Part shown: one piece after another, positions 26,435 to 35,019 of the stretch
Layout of the letters: every line of letters begins with the position of its first letter
Numbering within the stretch: position 1 is the first letter of the stretch
NCBI GenBank assembly: GCA_902786205.1
Contig: CADABQ010000012.1
Coordinates: 1 to 64,000 of the forward strand
Reading direction: 5' to 3'
Length of the DNA: 64,000 nt
Source: an uncultured Lachnospiraceae bacterium
GTDB taxonomy: Bacteria > Bacillota > Clostridia > Lachnospirales > Lachnospiraceae
Position numbers and translations under genes: made by a program
Notes under the pieces: model-generated
The model's database searches: none
What the model was told of the DNA's origin: nothing
The model's input: only the letters and a program-made list of their open reading frames with translations

Positions 26435-27880
26435 TTACATTGTTCCATGCTTTTTCACTGGTCTGTCATCTCTTTTTGTAAATAACATTTCAAAAGCGAA
26501 AATCAACTGTTTACGGACAGAACCGCCATCAATCACACTATCGACATAACCACGCGATGCTGCTGCGTCTACGCTGCCCTGTAATGTCTGATACTCTGCT
26601 ACTTTTTCTGCTATTTTGCTCTGTGCATCTGCTGCTTCTTTTATTTCATCTGCATACATAATCTTTACAGCCTGTTCCGCATCCATCATACCAATTTTGG
26701 CACCAGGAAGAGCAAATACAAGATCTGCCCCAATATGTGCAGAATTCATTGTAATGTATGCACTACCAAAAGCTTCACCGACAATCACGTTAACCTTTGG
26801 TACACTTGCATTTGCAAATGCATAGGTAAGTTTTGCTACAGCAGCAGAAATAGTTTTCTCTTCCTCAACGGTTCCCTTGTATCCTTTTACGTCGGTTAAA
26901 GTAAGAACCGGAATATTAAATGCATCACATACATTTACAAAATGAGCTGCCTTTTCACAACCAGCAGTTGTTAAAACTTTTTCATAAGTGGCAACTTCTT
27001 TTCCCTCTGCATCCAATAAAGCAGATGCATTGGCAACCGCACCAACTGTCATACCATTTAATCGAATAAATCCAGTAACCATTTCCTGCGCATATGCTTT
27101 TTTCACTTCCATGAAAAATCCATTGTCAGAAATATCTGTCAATGCTGTTCTTGGATCCTTTACTTCACCTTCTAATACATTGCTGGCACGATTTAAATCA
27201 TCTGTACATTCTGCATAAGAATCATCATCTTCATTATTAGAAGGAAGTATCGTTACTAATTGTCGAATCTGATTATAAATATCTTCTGTGTTTTCTACAA
27301 AATCTACATTTCCACTTTCTGCTTGGAATTTTGCAGCAGAAGTATCTAATTTTTCCACATAATTTCCATCTAATACATTTGGTGAACTTACAAAAACCTT
27401 AGCATTTTCTTCCATAAATGTAAAATCACCTAATCCATTTGCTACTGCAACACCACCACCACAACTTCCAAAAACTGCTGTAATCTGTGGTATCACTCCT
27501 GATGCCATCACCTTACTTGCATATAAAGAACCAAATGCATTTAATGCATCGGTTGCCTCTTGTAAACGCAAGCCGGCACAATCAATCAATCCAATGACTG
27601 GTACCCCGATTTTCATGGCTAAATCATATACTTTTACAATCTTTTTTGCATGCATCTCTCCGATTGCTCCCCCTAATGCGGTTGCATCCTGACTATACAC
27701 ATACACCATACTGCCATCAATAAGACCGTATCCAGTAATAACACCATCCGCCGGAACTTCCTTCCCTTCCAGATTGAAGTCAGTATTTCTCTTTGTTACT
27801 TTCGCACCAATCTCAACAAAACTATTGTCATCTAATAGATTCAGGATGCGATTCATTGCTGTTTGATCTGAACTACCCAT
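26435..27880 (-). CDS. acyl-CoA carboxyltransferase (MmdA / transcarboxylase 12S-like)
   Basis: A crotonase-fold carboxyltransferase of about 481 residues that moves CO2 between biotin and an acyl-CoA such as methylmalonyl-, malonyl- or glutaconyl-CoA. The N-terminal half carries ATALGGAIGEMHAKKI, CAGLRLQEATDALN and SCGGGVAVANGLGDF; the C-terminal half carries LTDVKGYKGTVEEE and AFGSAYITMNS. The acyl-CoA cannot be fixed from sequence alone. The frame extends to 27919, but GGAGGG lies 8 bases before the ATG at 27880. It is the first gene of the operon and sits with OadA (5S-like), carrier and Na+ pump genes, so it may form a transcarboxylase-like route coupled to sodium export. Confidence 0.9.
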   Translation of the reverse strand: MGSSDQTAMNRILNLLDDNSFVEIGAKVTKRNTDFNLEGKEVPADGVITGYGLIDGSMVYVYSQDATALGGAIGEMHAKKIVKVYDLAMKIGVPVIGLIDCAGLRLQEATDALNAFGSLYASKVMASGVIPQITAVFGSCGGGVAVANGLGDFTFMEENAKVFVSSPNVLDGNYVEKLDTSAAKFQAESGNVDFVENTEDIYNQIRQLVTILPSNNEDDDSYAECTDDLNRASNVLEGEVKDPRTALTDISDNGFFMEVKKAYAQEMVTGFIRLNGMTVGAVANASALLDAEGKEVATYEKVLTTAGCEKAAHFVNVCDAFNIPVLTLTDVKGYKGTVEEEKTISAAVAKLTYAFANASVPKVNVIVGEAFGSAYITMNSAHIGADLVFALPGAKIGMMDAEQAVKIMYADEIKEAADAQSKIAEKVAEYQTLQGSVDAAASRGYVDSVIDGGSVRKQLIFAFEMLFTKRDDRPVKKHGTM

Positions 27881-28273
27881 TCTATCAACCCTCCATCTTT
27901 TATTTTGCTCAATCTTCATGTAAAAACTATATCGCTATTTTGTATACCATTTTTGACATACCTTTAACTCATAGTTTTACACAAATTTCGAATTTGACAC
28001 TTTGCAATAACTTGAAAACATTCCATCTCACTACATTCTTAAATCTGCTTCAACACCAATTTACTGAAACAGAAAACGTACATAAAAAAAATCCAAGTAT
28101 TACAACAGTGAAGTACGCAAATCGTTTTTCCATAAAAAGGCAAAAAACAATCTGAACTACACATTTTATTATATATGTAAAGAAGAAAAAAAGCAACAAA
28201 TTACCTATAATTTTCCTATACAACAAAAAACTCTATAAGACGCTTTTCATCTTATAGAGTTTCCAAAATCCTT
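27881..28273. other. 393-bp intergenic region upstream of the carboxyltransferase operon
   Basis: It contains the terminator of the DUF6382-like gene (28228-28262) and a small dyad CAAATT-TCG-AATTTG near 27982 that may be an operator. An extended -10 candidate (TGGTATACA) lies near 27940 on the minus strand. No coding region is seen. Confidence 0.5.
28226..28262 (-). terminator. terminator of the greA unit
   Basis: A 13-bp perfect stem AAACTCTATAAGA / TCTTATAGAGTTT with a 9-nt loop and six T on the minus strand, 12 bp after the stop. Confidence 0.9.
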
Positions 28274-29137
28274 CTAGTGTTTATCTTCTGAATTTTTTTG
28301 TGGTTCCATCGTTATGATTATTTTATTGTCTACACTTTTTTTATCCATCCGAACCATATATAAGTCTGATATTAATATGGTTAAAAGACAAAGTAATACA
28401 TTCATCAAATGCGGCTTAGCCAAAAGAGAACTGTCAATTACATTTGACAATAATAATGGTAATATTACCATGGAGAATGTACATAAAATTGTATATACAA
28501 CCAAATTTTTTCCTATATTTCTCTTTTGTTTCTGTGGCTTTTCAATTATCTTTTCTACAATCCGTTCTACTTCTACTTTCTTCTCAACAACTTTTACATT
28601 TTTCTCTGCCTTATAAACAGCTTCCTTAAGCTTTCTATATACATCTGGCTCATCACCATTATACTCTTCTATCATCTCAACAATAAGTCCCAACAATGCT
28701 TCTGCATTTTTAACATGAACAGAAAAAAGAAGATTTTTTAAGGATTCCTTGAAATTATCTGAGTTTACTTCTATCAAAACCGGCAGATACAAAAAACGTA
28801 ATTGTCTGGTTATTGGATCAATATATACACGTTCTGTATCCGTAACAAGATTAGCACATTTTCCACCAGCTCGCTGTACACTCTCAAATGCCATAATCCA
28901 AGCCAAAAAGAAATCTTTTGCCTCTGTAAAATTCAAAATTTTCACATTCAAATATTCTTTTACGGTAATATAATTTCCTGTTTGATACACGATTCGATTT
29001 TCTTCCTTTGATTCATCATAATCAAACGGCAATATACAATCTAAATATTTAATTTTTTCAAAAGATGTTTTATCTATAGTTCCTTCCTGCAACAGACTAA
29101 TTTTAAGAAAATCTGCTCCACATTCCTCAATCCTCAT
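28274..29137 (-). CDS. DUF6382-like membrane protein of unknown function
   Basis: 287 residues. The N-terminal ~170 residues (YLDCILPFDYDES, FFLAWIMAFESVQRAGG, TERVYIDPITRQLRFLYLPVL) resemble the DUF6382 region found before FHA domains in Lachnospiraceae proteins, but no FHA domain follows. Instead a Val/Glu/Lys-rich segment (KVVEKKVEVERIVEKII), probably a coiled coil, leads to two membrane helices near the C-terminus (VVYTILCTFSMVILPLLLS and LMNVLLCLLTILISDLYMV). The family name is from memory and unconfirmed. It lies 18 bp downstream of greA and is cotranscribed, ending at a strong terminator. GGAGG precedes the ATG by 10 bases. Confidence 0.6.
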   Translation of the reverse strand: MRIEECGADFLKISLLQEGTIDKTSFEKIKYLDCILPFDYDESKEENRIVYQTGNYITVKEYLNVKILNFTEAKDFFLAWIMAFESVQRAGGKCANLVTDTERVYIDPITRQLRFLYLPVLIEVNSDNFKESLKNLLFSVHVKNAEALLGLIVEMIEEYNGDEPDVYRKLKEAVYKAEKNVKVVEKKVEVERIVEKIIEKPQKQKRNIGKNLVVYTILCTFSMVILPLLLSNVIDSSLLAKPHLMNVLLCLLTILISDLYMVRMDKKSVDNKIIITMEPQKNSEDKH

Positions 29138-29155
29138 GTAACATTTGCCTCCTCG

Positions 29156-29659
29156 TTAAAACTTGCGAATCGTATCTTTTGAATCGTCTGTCGTATTTAC
29201 TATTTCCTTTATTTCTACATAGTAACTATAGTTTGCATTCACATCAATCCGAACCCGATCACCAACTTTATGTCCTAAAATTGCTTTTCCTAAAGGAGAA
29301 TCTATACTAATCATTCCCTTTAAAGAATTTCCACGAATAGTAGTCACAATACGATAGGTTTCGTATTCATCATCCTCCTCAAAATAAAGAACAACTGTAT
29401 TATTCATTCCAACTTCATCCTCTTTTGACTCCTCATCAACAATCTGAGCTGTTTTTATCATTTTTTCCAAATAACGAATGCGACTTTCATTTTTGTTTTT
29501 GTCCTTTTTGGCAGCATGGTACTCAAAATTTTCACTCAAATCCCCTTGTGCTCTCGCTTCCTTTACAGCCTCTAATGCTTCTTTTCGCACAACCAATTTT
29601 CTATGTTCGATTTCTTTTTGCATTTTCTCTATATCACTCTTTGTTAATTTATCATACAT
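29156..29659 (-). CDS. greA: GreA/GreB family transcription elongation factor
   Basis: Rescues backtracked RNA polymerase by stimulating transcript cleavage. The 167 residues have an N-terminal coiled-coil finger (LTKSDIEKMQKEIEHRKLVV, then AKKDKNKNESRIRYLEKMI) with the acidic tip in AQGDLSENFEYHAAK, and a C-terminal FKBP-like domain (SIDSPLGKAILGHKVGDRVRI). It lacks some of the usual GreA spacing and could be a second GreA-like paralogue. AGGTGG precedes the ATG closely. The DUF6382-like gene follows in the same unit. Confidence 0.9.
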   Translation of the reverse strand: MYDKLTKSDIEKMQKEIEHRKLVVRKEALEAVKEARAQGDLSENFEYHAAKKDKNKNESRIRYLEKMIKTAQIVDEESKEDEVGMNNTVVLYFEEDDEYETYRIVTTIRGNSLKGMISIDSPLGKAILGHKVGDRVRIDVNANYSYYVEIKEIVNTTDDSKDTIRKF

Positions 29660-29913
29660 AGTTCCACCTGCTTTCTAAATCATCAAGTATATGTTAATCC
29701 TTACCTCATTTACACTTCTACATTTCACGATACTCTGGTCCCAAGGATATTCAACCATATTTAAGTAAGCTCATGCAGGCGCAAATCTTTTGACTCTTGT
29801 ATCATTTCATTATTAACTAATAGCACAGAATTCCTTATTATGCAATCAATTTATAAAAATTTACCACACAATGTCTAAATATTGTTATGATTCACATACC
29901 TGTGAATTGTCAT

Positions 29914-29966
29914 GCGGATATTCGCAATCCGCCCTGCTACTTGCTCATAACACGATTAGCTGCTAT
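29914..29966 (+). repeat. dispersed repeat R2, copy A
   Basis: Starts with the palindromic core GCGGATATTCGCAATCCGC and continues CTGCTACTTGCTCATAACACG...; it is nearly identical to copy B at 34859-34914. Confidence 0.8.
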
Positions 29967-29995
29967 TAGACAAGCCCATTCTATTCTGTTATAAT
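29967..29995 (+). promoter_or_regulatory. promoter of the C39-like peptidase gene
   Basis: TAGACA (29967-29972), a 17-bp spacer and TATAAT (29990-29995). It abuts repeat copy A directly. Confidence 0.6.
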
Positions 29996-30045
29996 AAACA
30001 GAGTTTCGCAATTTGCTAATTCTACTCAACTGAAAGGAGCTTTTT

Positions 30046-30855
30046 ATGAATAAAAAAAACATAGAGTGTTTTGCATTGATTTGTTGCATCACTGTTCTAT
30101 TACTTTTTCTCTTTTTTCAGAATAAACCTTCTGATTCTTCTGAAAAAATTGTGCAACACCAAAAAAACGAATTACAAACAGCACTTCCCACTGAAACCCC
30201 AGACACAAATACATTTCAGCTAGACAGAGATACTACCTTTTATTCCTTTTCACAAGGCCCAAAAGCATGGAAATCGAAGAAAAAATGGTCTGGTTCCTGG
30301 TGTAATCTTGTATTAAACGGAAACAAGTTTGGCAGCTTTGGCTGTGGCTTTTGTTGCATGGCAAATATATACTGTACCTTAAGTGATTATAGCTGTTCCC
30401 CAGTTGATATATATAAATGTGCAAAAAGAGTTTCCTCTTACAATCCCTCACCAGGATTTGGTGCTATTGACTGGAATGCATTAGAAGAAACCCTTACTTA
30501 TTGTGGATTTGAAACATCGCTACATACAAAACCTCTTGACTACTCTGCTTTCCAAACAGATTTAAAAGCCAATGCTGCAACTATTATTCTGGTTTCTAGT
30601 CAGTACGATGACAGTTTTTGGAAAAACACACCTGGACATTATGTAACAATATGGAATTATGATAGCAAAAAGGATACGGTATTTTTATCCGATTCGGGAG
30701 ATCCCACACGAAATCGTAAAACCATTCCTTTAAAAACCGCATATAAAGCACTTAAACTGACAAGTAGTTCTCAGTATTTATCTGTTTCTTCCTATAATGA
30801 AGAAAATAACAATTGGAAATGGAATCAAATATCTGAAGAATGGGTTACACCATAA
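30046..30855 (+). CDS. C39-like (papain-fold) cysteine peptidase, exported or anchored
   Basis: 269 residues. An N-terminal hydrophobic segment (FALICCITVLLLFLFF) after a Lys/Asn-rich start indicates a signal anchor or signal peptide. The catalytic domain resembles the peptidase_C39_2 family: Cys in GSFGCGFCCMANIYC, the middle GFGAIDWNALEETLTYCGF, His in PGHYVTIWNYD and Asp in LSDSGDP. It probably cleaves peptides or peptidoglycan outside the cell, or is a related non-transporter C39 protein. GAAAGGAG precedes the ATG. Its 3' end overlaps the converging VanZ gene by 31 bp. Confidence 0.83.
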   Translation: MNKKNIECFALICCITVLLLFLFFQNKPSDSSEKIVQHQKNELQTALPTETPDTNTFQLDRDTTFYSFSQGPKAWKSKKKWSGSWCNLVLNGNKFGSFGCGFCCMANIYCTLSDYSCSPVDIYKCAKRVSSYNPSPGFGAIDWNALEETLTYCGFETSLHTKPLDYSAFQTDLKANAATIILVSSQYDDSFWKNTPGHYVTIWNYDSKKDTVFLSDSGDPTRNRKTIPLKTAYKALKLTSSSQYLSVSSYNEENNNWKWNQISEEWVTP

Positions 30856-31301
30856 ATTGTTCGAAATAGGATGATGCCAATCAAAATACCAACACTATCG
30901 ATAAGGACATCTCTCACTTGTCCAGAGCGATTCGGTACAAATAATTGATGGATTTCATCTAAAGCCGCATAACATGTGCAATAGCAAAAAGTAACACAAG
31001 TAATCCATTTTTTCTTCTTTCCATATAAAACAAATGGAAATGCAACGGTACAGGCAAATATCATATATTCTGTCATATGTGCCATTTTTCGAATTGGTGT
31101 GTGAATCCTCTCTTCCCACACCAATTTCTTTTCTTCTGTCATTTTATTTCTCATAATTTCATTTGCAAAATTTACAACTCTCGTCACAATACCCATACTC
31201 TGTGTAGAAGAAGTTTCTCCTGTATTAGCAGAAAATCCCCATATCACAAGCATCATTAACAGCATTGGTAAAAATGCTGCTACTCGCATTTTCTTCAACA
31301 T
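30825..31301 (-). CDS. VanZ family protein
   Basis: A 158-residue membrane protein with about four hydrophobic segments. VanZ hallmarks are KMAHMTEYMIFACTVAF (Lys-x2-His...Glu-Tyr) and DEIHQLFVPNRSGQVRDVLIDSVGILIG (Glu-x-His-Gln, Arg, Asp, Asp), read in parts. This short form is common in clostridia; VanZ of the Tn1546 cluster gives low-level teicoplanin resistance, but chromosomal members have no proven role. GAGGA precedes the ATG. Its end overlaps the 3' end of the plus-strand peptidase gene. Confidence 0.88.
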   Translation of the reverse strand: MLKKMRVAAFLPMLLMMLVIWGFSANTGETSSTQSMGIVTRVVNFANEIMRNKMTEEKKLVWEERIHTPIRKMAHMTEYMIFACTVAFPFVLYGKKKKWITCVTFCYCTCYAALDEIHQLFVPNRSGQVRDVLIDSVGILIGIILFRTIYGVTHSSDI

Positions 31302-31371
31302 TTTTCAATCCTCTTCTCTTATTTTGCTTTTTACTGCAATGCTTTGGCAAGCTTTTCTTTTTCTTTGTCTT

Positions 31372-33237
31372 TTACTTTTTTATTATTATTTTCTTCTTAG
31401 TAACATACTTTCCCGTTCTGGCATATACCCATACTGTACCAACTTTTTTTGCCTTTAGAATACCATTTTTACTACCAATGCTTGCCTTTGTCTTATTTGA
31501 AACAGACCATTTTATCGTTCCGTTCATCCCAACCAAAGAAGCCTTCCATCGCATCTTTTTTCCAACTTTTATTTTCGTTGTTTTCGTATTTATTTTTATA
31601 TAAGGTGCTTTCACAGTTACCTTACAAGACGATAGAATTTTACCATTTTCAGACTTAGCTGTAACTACTGCTGTACCTTTTGCAACAGACTGTACAACAC
31701 CATCTTTTACCTTGATTACTTTCGAATTAGAACTACTCCAAAATACTTTCTCTGTCGCTGCTGTTGGCAAAATATTTACTCCAAGTTTTTTCCTTACACC
31801 ATATCCATACATAGTAACATTTGTTTTGTTAAATGTAATTTTTTGTATTGGGATTGCTATACGAACGGCTACAGTATCCTCTGTCACAATGGGAAAACAA
31901 TAAGAAATTCCTGCCGCACTTACAACACCTTCAAACTGTTTTTCCCAACCATTTCCTGTAATAGAAATTTGCATATAATCTTTTGTATTCTTTGGCAAAA
32001 CAACAACTTCTAACATTGTATTTTCCTCTATAGCAGTACCACTTGTAATTGCAACACCCTGATTATAAACTTTTACATCTGCCCCCTCTGTTTTTTCTAT
32101 CAACAGTCTGTGTGTATTCCCTTGTTTGTAATCTCCTATATTGCTATAAGAATATTCTTCTTTTGTACACTCCATAGTCGGATAACACCATTCTCCTACT
32201 GTTGCCGCTCCACTTGAACTAAATGCTTTGTGACTACCCGTAAAAGATTTATCCGATAAATTGAAATATTTATGACTTTTCACATTCCCTGTATCATTCC
32301 AGGTTGGATCTACATTATACCAATCCCCTGCAATTTTTACTTGATTCCATGCATGTCCGGTTCCACTTGCTTTTCCAACAACATATACATTTTCAATTCC
32401 TGCTGCATTTAATAACAACTGAAATGCTTTAGCATATCCTTCACAAACAGCACTATAATGTTCTTCAGAAAAAACACCTTCTATTGTATGCGCCCAACGA
32501 GCCGACTCTGGAGATTTAGTCCCCGGTACATACGCATATGTAATCTTTTCTGCTAACGTATCATGCAAAATAATCTCTTTATCATAATCGCTACGAACTC
32601 CCACAATCTTATCCATATATCCAGAAATTTCCTTTTGCAGTTTGCCCCATAACTGACTCCTAATTTTCCCATTTTCATATTCTGCCTGGCATTGTAGTTG
32701 CACCTTTGTAACCATCTTATCTTCGGTACGAACAAAATAAGAATATCCTTTCGACCAAAAATATTCCGGATGATCATACAAAAAGCAAACAACCGCAGGT
32801 CCTACTTCTGAAGCACTTACTATTCCATTTACAAGCACAGAAACAGCATAATAATTTTTACTACCATCGTCATTTGTACTTGTAAATGCATCCTCAGAAG
32901 AATTATGGAACTGATTTGCTGCATCTTCTAACAACGCATAAACTGTTTTTTGCCCATTTGAAGAGAGTTGCTCAAACCCATATCTGCCAGAAAACGAATT
33001 TTTTGTAATTGCATTAATATAGGAAAAACCTTGGGAGAAAACAGCGTCCTGCCCATTGCTTTCCTCCATAATTTCTTCTCCTGGAAACGTTTGTACTTCT
33101 GTGTCTTGTGCCTCCAAATTCATGGTACTCTGTATACATTTCTCAGATTGTTTTACATCTGCATAACTATTGATGTTTGTTAAAGGAAAAACTAAACTTA
33201 AACATACTACATAAAAAAGAAAAAAAACTTTCTTCAC
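31372..33237 (-). CDS. exported transglutaminase-domain protein with C-terminal Big2-type repeats
   Basis: About 621 residues, exported. The signal peptide is KKVFFLFYVVCLSLVFPL. The central transglutaminase-like domain has Cys in YSAVCEGYAKAFQLLLNAAG, His in GTGHAWNQV and Asp in YNVDPTWND, all three catalytic positions intact. The C-terminal ~170 residues form bacterial Ig-like (Big_2) modules (KITFNKTNVTMYGYG, VQSVAKGTAVVTAKSENGK, TKIKVGKKMRWKASL) and end in a basic KKKIIIKK, without LPXTG. The frame extends to 33303, but GGAG lies 9 bases before a GTG at 33237, just before the signal peptide. It is probably a cell-surface cross-linking or protease-like enzyme. The signal peptidase genes lie next upstream. 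Confidence 0.88.
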   Translation of the reverse strand: MKKVFFLFYVVCLSLVFPLTNINSYADVKQSEKCIQSTMNLEAQDTEVQTFPGEEIMEESNGQDAVFSQGFSYINAITKNSFSGRYGFEQLSSNGQKTVYALLEDAANQFHNSSEDAFTSTNDDGSKNYYAVSVLVNGIVSASEVGPAVVCFLYDHPEYFWSKGYSYFVRTEDKMVTKVQLQCQAEYENGKIRSQLWGKLQKEISGYMDKIVGVRSDYDKEIILHDTLAEKITYAYVPGTKSPESARWAHTIEGVFSEEHYSAVCEGYAKAFQLLLNAAGIENVYVVGKASGTGHAWNQVKIAGDWYNVDPTWNDTGNVKSHKYFNLSDKSFTGSHKAFSSSGAATVGEWCYPTMECTKEEYSYSNIGDYKQGNTHRLLIEKTEGADVKVYNQGVAITSGTAIEENTMLEVVVLPKNTKDYMQISITGNGWEKQFEGVVSAAGISYCFPIVTEDTVAVRIAIPIQKITFNKTNVTMYGYGVRKKLGVNILPTAATEKVFWSSSNSKVIKVKDGVVQSVAKGTAVVTAKSENGKILSSCKVTVKAPYIKINTKTTKIKVGKKMRWKASLVGMNGTIKWSVSNKTKASIGSKNGILKAKKVGTVWVYARTGKYVTKKKIIIKK

Positions 33238-33351
33238 ATAAATCAACTCCAATACTAATTTATTTTTAAAACAAAAAAGGCAAGAAACCTTTACATTCCT
33301 CACCTTTCCTCTTTCATTACATTTTTTCTACAAAAAGAAAGTGTTACATCA

Positions 33352-34275
33352 CTAATGTTTTAAAATACCGAATTTATTCAATGGATAAATTCGTAACCAT
33401 GCCTTTCCGACAATTTTATCCTTACTAATATTACCAACTTCTTCGTAACGACTATCCTGACTGACTTCACGATTATCACCTAATACAAAATATTCATCTT
33501 TATCTAATGTAAATGGTTCTGCCGCAATACCAGGGTTACTAATTGGATCCTTTCCATAATGTTCTTTCAAAGGTTTCTGATTGATATAAATAGTATCCCC
33601 GACAATCTGAACTGTCTCGCCCGGAAGACCAATGATTCTTTTTACGTAATAATCATAACTTGGTTCTTCAATCGTTGCATATATTTCATTTAACAAATTC
33701 ATTGTATCATCTTCCGAAAGTTGCACAGCCTGTTCAATTTCCGTAATGTCTACTGTAGATTTTTTCTTCATTACCTCGCCAACAGACTCTACTAAAGCAT
33801 TTATCTCCGTCTTGCTTTTTTCATCTAATGTATCTTTCACCGCATCATAATCTAACTTCTTTTCAATTTTTTTTGTATTCCATTTTTCCTGCAAAACATC
33901 AATATCCGCATCATCTTTATAATAATGACGAAATACAATAATATCAAAACGCTCTGGTTTACCGAAACGATAGGATAATTTTTCTACTAAAATATTGTCT
34001 TTATTTTGCAATGTGTTTTCCATAGATTCCCCGCTAACTTCTGTTCTTTGCACTACATATCTCGGAATAAGGAAAATACAAACAAATGCAATCATCACAT
34101 ATAATAAAATCTCTGCTACCGCACTAGCAAGCTTTTTGGATTTCTTTTTTTTACCTGCTTCTTCCTTTTCTGTATTTTCTTTCTTTTCCTCTGTCTCCGC
34201 TTTCACCTCATCAGCATTATTTTCTGTAGATACTGTTTCCTGCTCTATTTTATCTTCCTTCGTTTCTTCACTCAT
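33352..34275 (-). CDS. lepB: signal peptidase I with acidic N-terminal tail and helical insertion
   Basis: A type I signal peptidase of about 307 residues, which removes signal peptides at the outer membrane face. The first ~40 residues are a cytoplasmic Glu/Lys-rich tail, followed by a membrane helix (VAEILLYVMIAFVCIFLIP). The catalytic Ser lies in VSGESMENTL and the Lys in DYYVKRIIGLPGE; the box D LGDNREVSQDSR is present. Between the strand ERFDIIVFRH and the Lys box is an unusual ~80-residue charged helical insertion. GGAG lies 8 bases before the ATG at 34275. It starts 16 bp after the second signal peptidase gene, and both probably share a transcript. Confidence 0.92.
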   Translation of the reverse strand: MSEETKEDKIEQETVSTENNADEVKAETEEKKENTEKEEAGKKKKSKKLASAVAEILLYVMIAFVCIFLIPRYVVQRTEVSGESMENTLQNKDNILVEKLSYRFGKPERFDIIVFRHYYKDDADIDVLQEKWNTKKIEKKLDYDAVKDTLDEKSKTEINALVESVGEVMKKKSTVDITEIEQAVQLSEDDTMNLLNEIYATIEEPSYDYYVKRIIGLPGETVQIVGDTIYINQKPLKEHYGKDPISNPGIAAEPFTLDKDEYFVLGDNREVSQDSRYEEVGNISKDKIVGKAWLRIYPLNKFGILKH

Positions 34276-34291
34276 TCTCATTCTCCTCTCT

Positions 34292-34831
34292 CTACATTAC
34301 TTTACCCAATTTTCCTAATGGAAAAAAACGAAAACATAATTTTCCCCGAATTTGTTTCCTTTTAACGATTCCCAACTCTACATTCCTACTATCCTTACTA
34401 TTATTTCGATTGTCTCCCAATAAAAAATACTCATCTTCTCCCAATGAAATCGTATTTCTGGCCATTCCACCATCTTCAATGACATCGAAGTTTTTTATCT
34501 CTTTTAATTTTTTACCATTAACATAAACAAATCCTTTTTTAATTTTTATGCTTTCACCAGGCATCCCAATAATTCGCTTAATATATTGTTGCTTTCTACC
34601 AGTCTTTTTTGTATTTACAACCACGATATCATTTCTTTTCGGATGTTCTGTACGATAACTAATCTTTTCGATACAAATAAAATCCCCACTAAATAATGTA
34701 TTCTCCATGGAAGATCCATCTACTTGTATCAATTCGAAAACAAAACAATGTAGCAAAACAACAACAATAATAAGTATCGCAAAAAATCGGACAATCCTGG
34801 AATGCAACATTTGTTTTACTTGGCTTTGCAA
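34292..34831 (-). CDS. lepB: signal peptidase I, short paralogue
   Basis: A 179-residue signal peptidase I with a single N-terminal membrane helix (FFAILIIVVVLLHCFVFELI). The catalytic Ser is in VDGSSMENTLFSGD, Lys in YIKRIIGMPGES and box D in LGDNRNNSKDSR. The length is typical of Gram-positive SipS-like enzymes and it lacks the insertion of its neighbour. The start is a TTG preceded by AAAGGAGAGG. It is the first gene of a tandem lepB pair next to exported-protein genes. Repeat copy B begins 28 bp upstream. Confidence 0.93.
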   Translation of the reverse strand: MQSQVKQMLHSRIVRFFAILIIVVVLLHCFVFELIQVDGSSMENTLFSGDFICIEKISYRTEHPKRNDIVVVNTKKTGRKQQYIKRIIGMPGESIKIKKGFVYVNGKKLKEIKNFDVIEDGGMARNTISLGEDEYFLLGDNRNNSKDSRNVELGIVKRKQIRGKLCFRFFPLGKLGKVM

Positions 34832-34858
34832 TCTTGTCCTCTCCTTTATCTACTCTAT

Positions 34859-34914
34859 CAAGCGGATATTCGCAATCCGCTCTGCTACTTGCTCATAACA
34901 CGATTAGCTGCTAT
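34859..34914 (+). repeat. dispersed repeat R2, copy B
   Basis: CAAGCGGATATTCGCAATCC then GCTCTGCTACTTGC and TAACACGATTAGCTGCTAT. Nearly identical to copy A, and similar to copies C (48749) and D (56624, opposite strand). Confidence 0.8.
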
Positions 34915-34919
34915 CTCGG

Positions 34920-35019
34920 CATATCAGAATGGACTTGTACCCCTCCTGATACAAGCAAGTCCCCACCCACCACTTATTGCTCTGCGCAATAGAAGTGGGG
35001 GACTTTCTTGATCGTGTTA
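34920..35019. repeat. nested hairpins adjoining R2 copy B
   Basis: Three inverted repeats follow each other: GGACTTGT with ACAAGCAAGTCC (34931-34962), an imperfect CCCACCACTTATTGC / GCGCAATAGAAGTGGG pairing (about 34964-35000), and an outer TAACACGAT (34896-34904) with ATCGTGTTA (35011-35019). The outer arms enclose the others, so the unit looks like one composite structured element. Confidence 0.6.

Larger units (their letters stand above)
29660..30045. other. 386-bp divergent intergenic region
   Basis: It lies between greA (minus) and the C39-like peptidase gene (plus). It contains a small hairpin TTCACA/TGTGAA (29891-29906), copy A of the dispersed GCGGATATTCGC repeat (29914-29966) and a good promoter for the plus-strand gene (29967-29995). 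No coding sequence is visible. Confidence 0.7.

Noticed and set aside
27978..27996. CAAATT-TCG-AATTTG dyad as a Rex or FapR site
   Set aside because: It does not match either known consensus, and such A/T dyads are common in this sequence; kept only as a note on the intergenic region.
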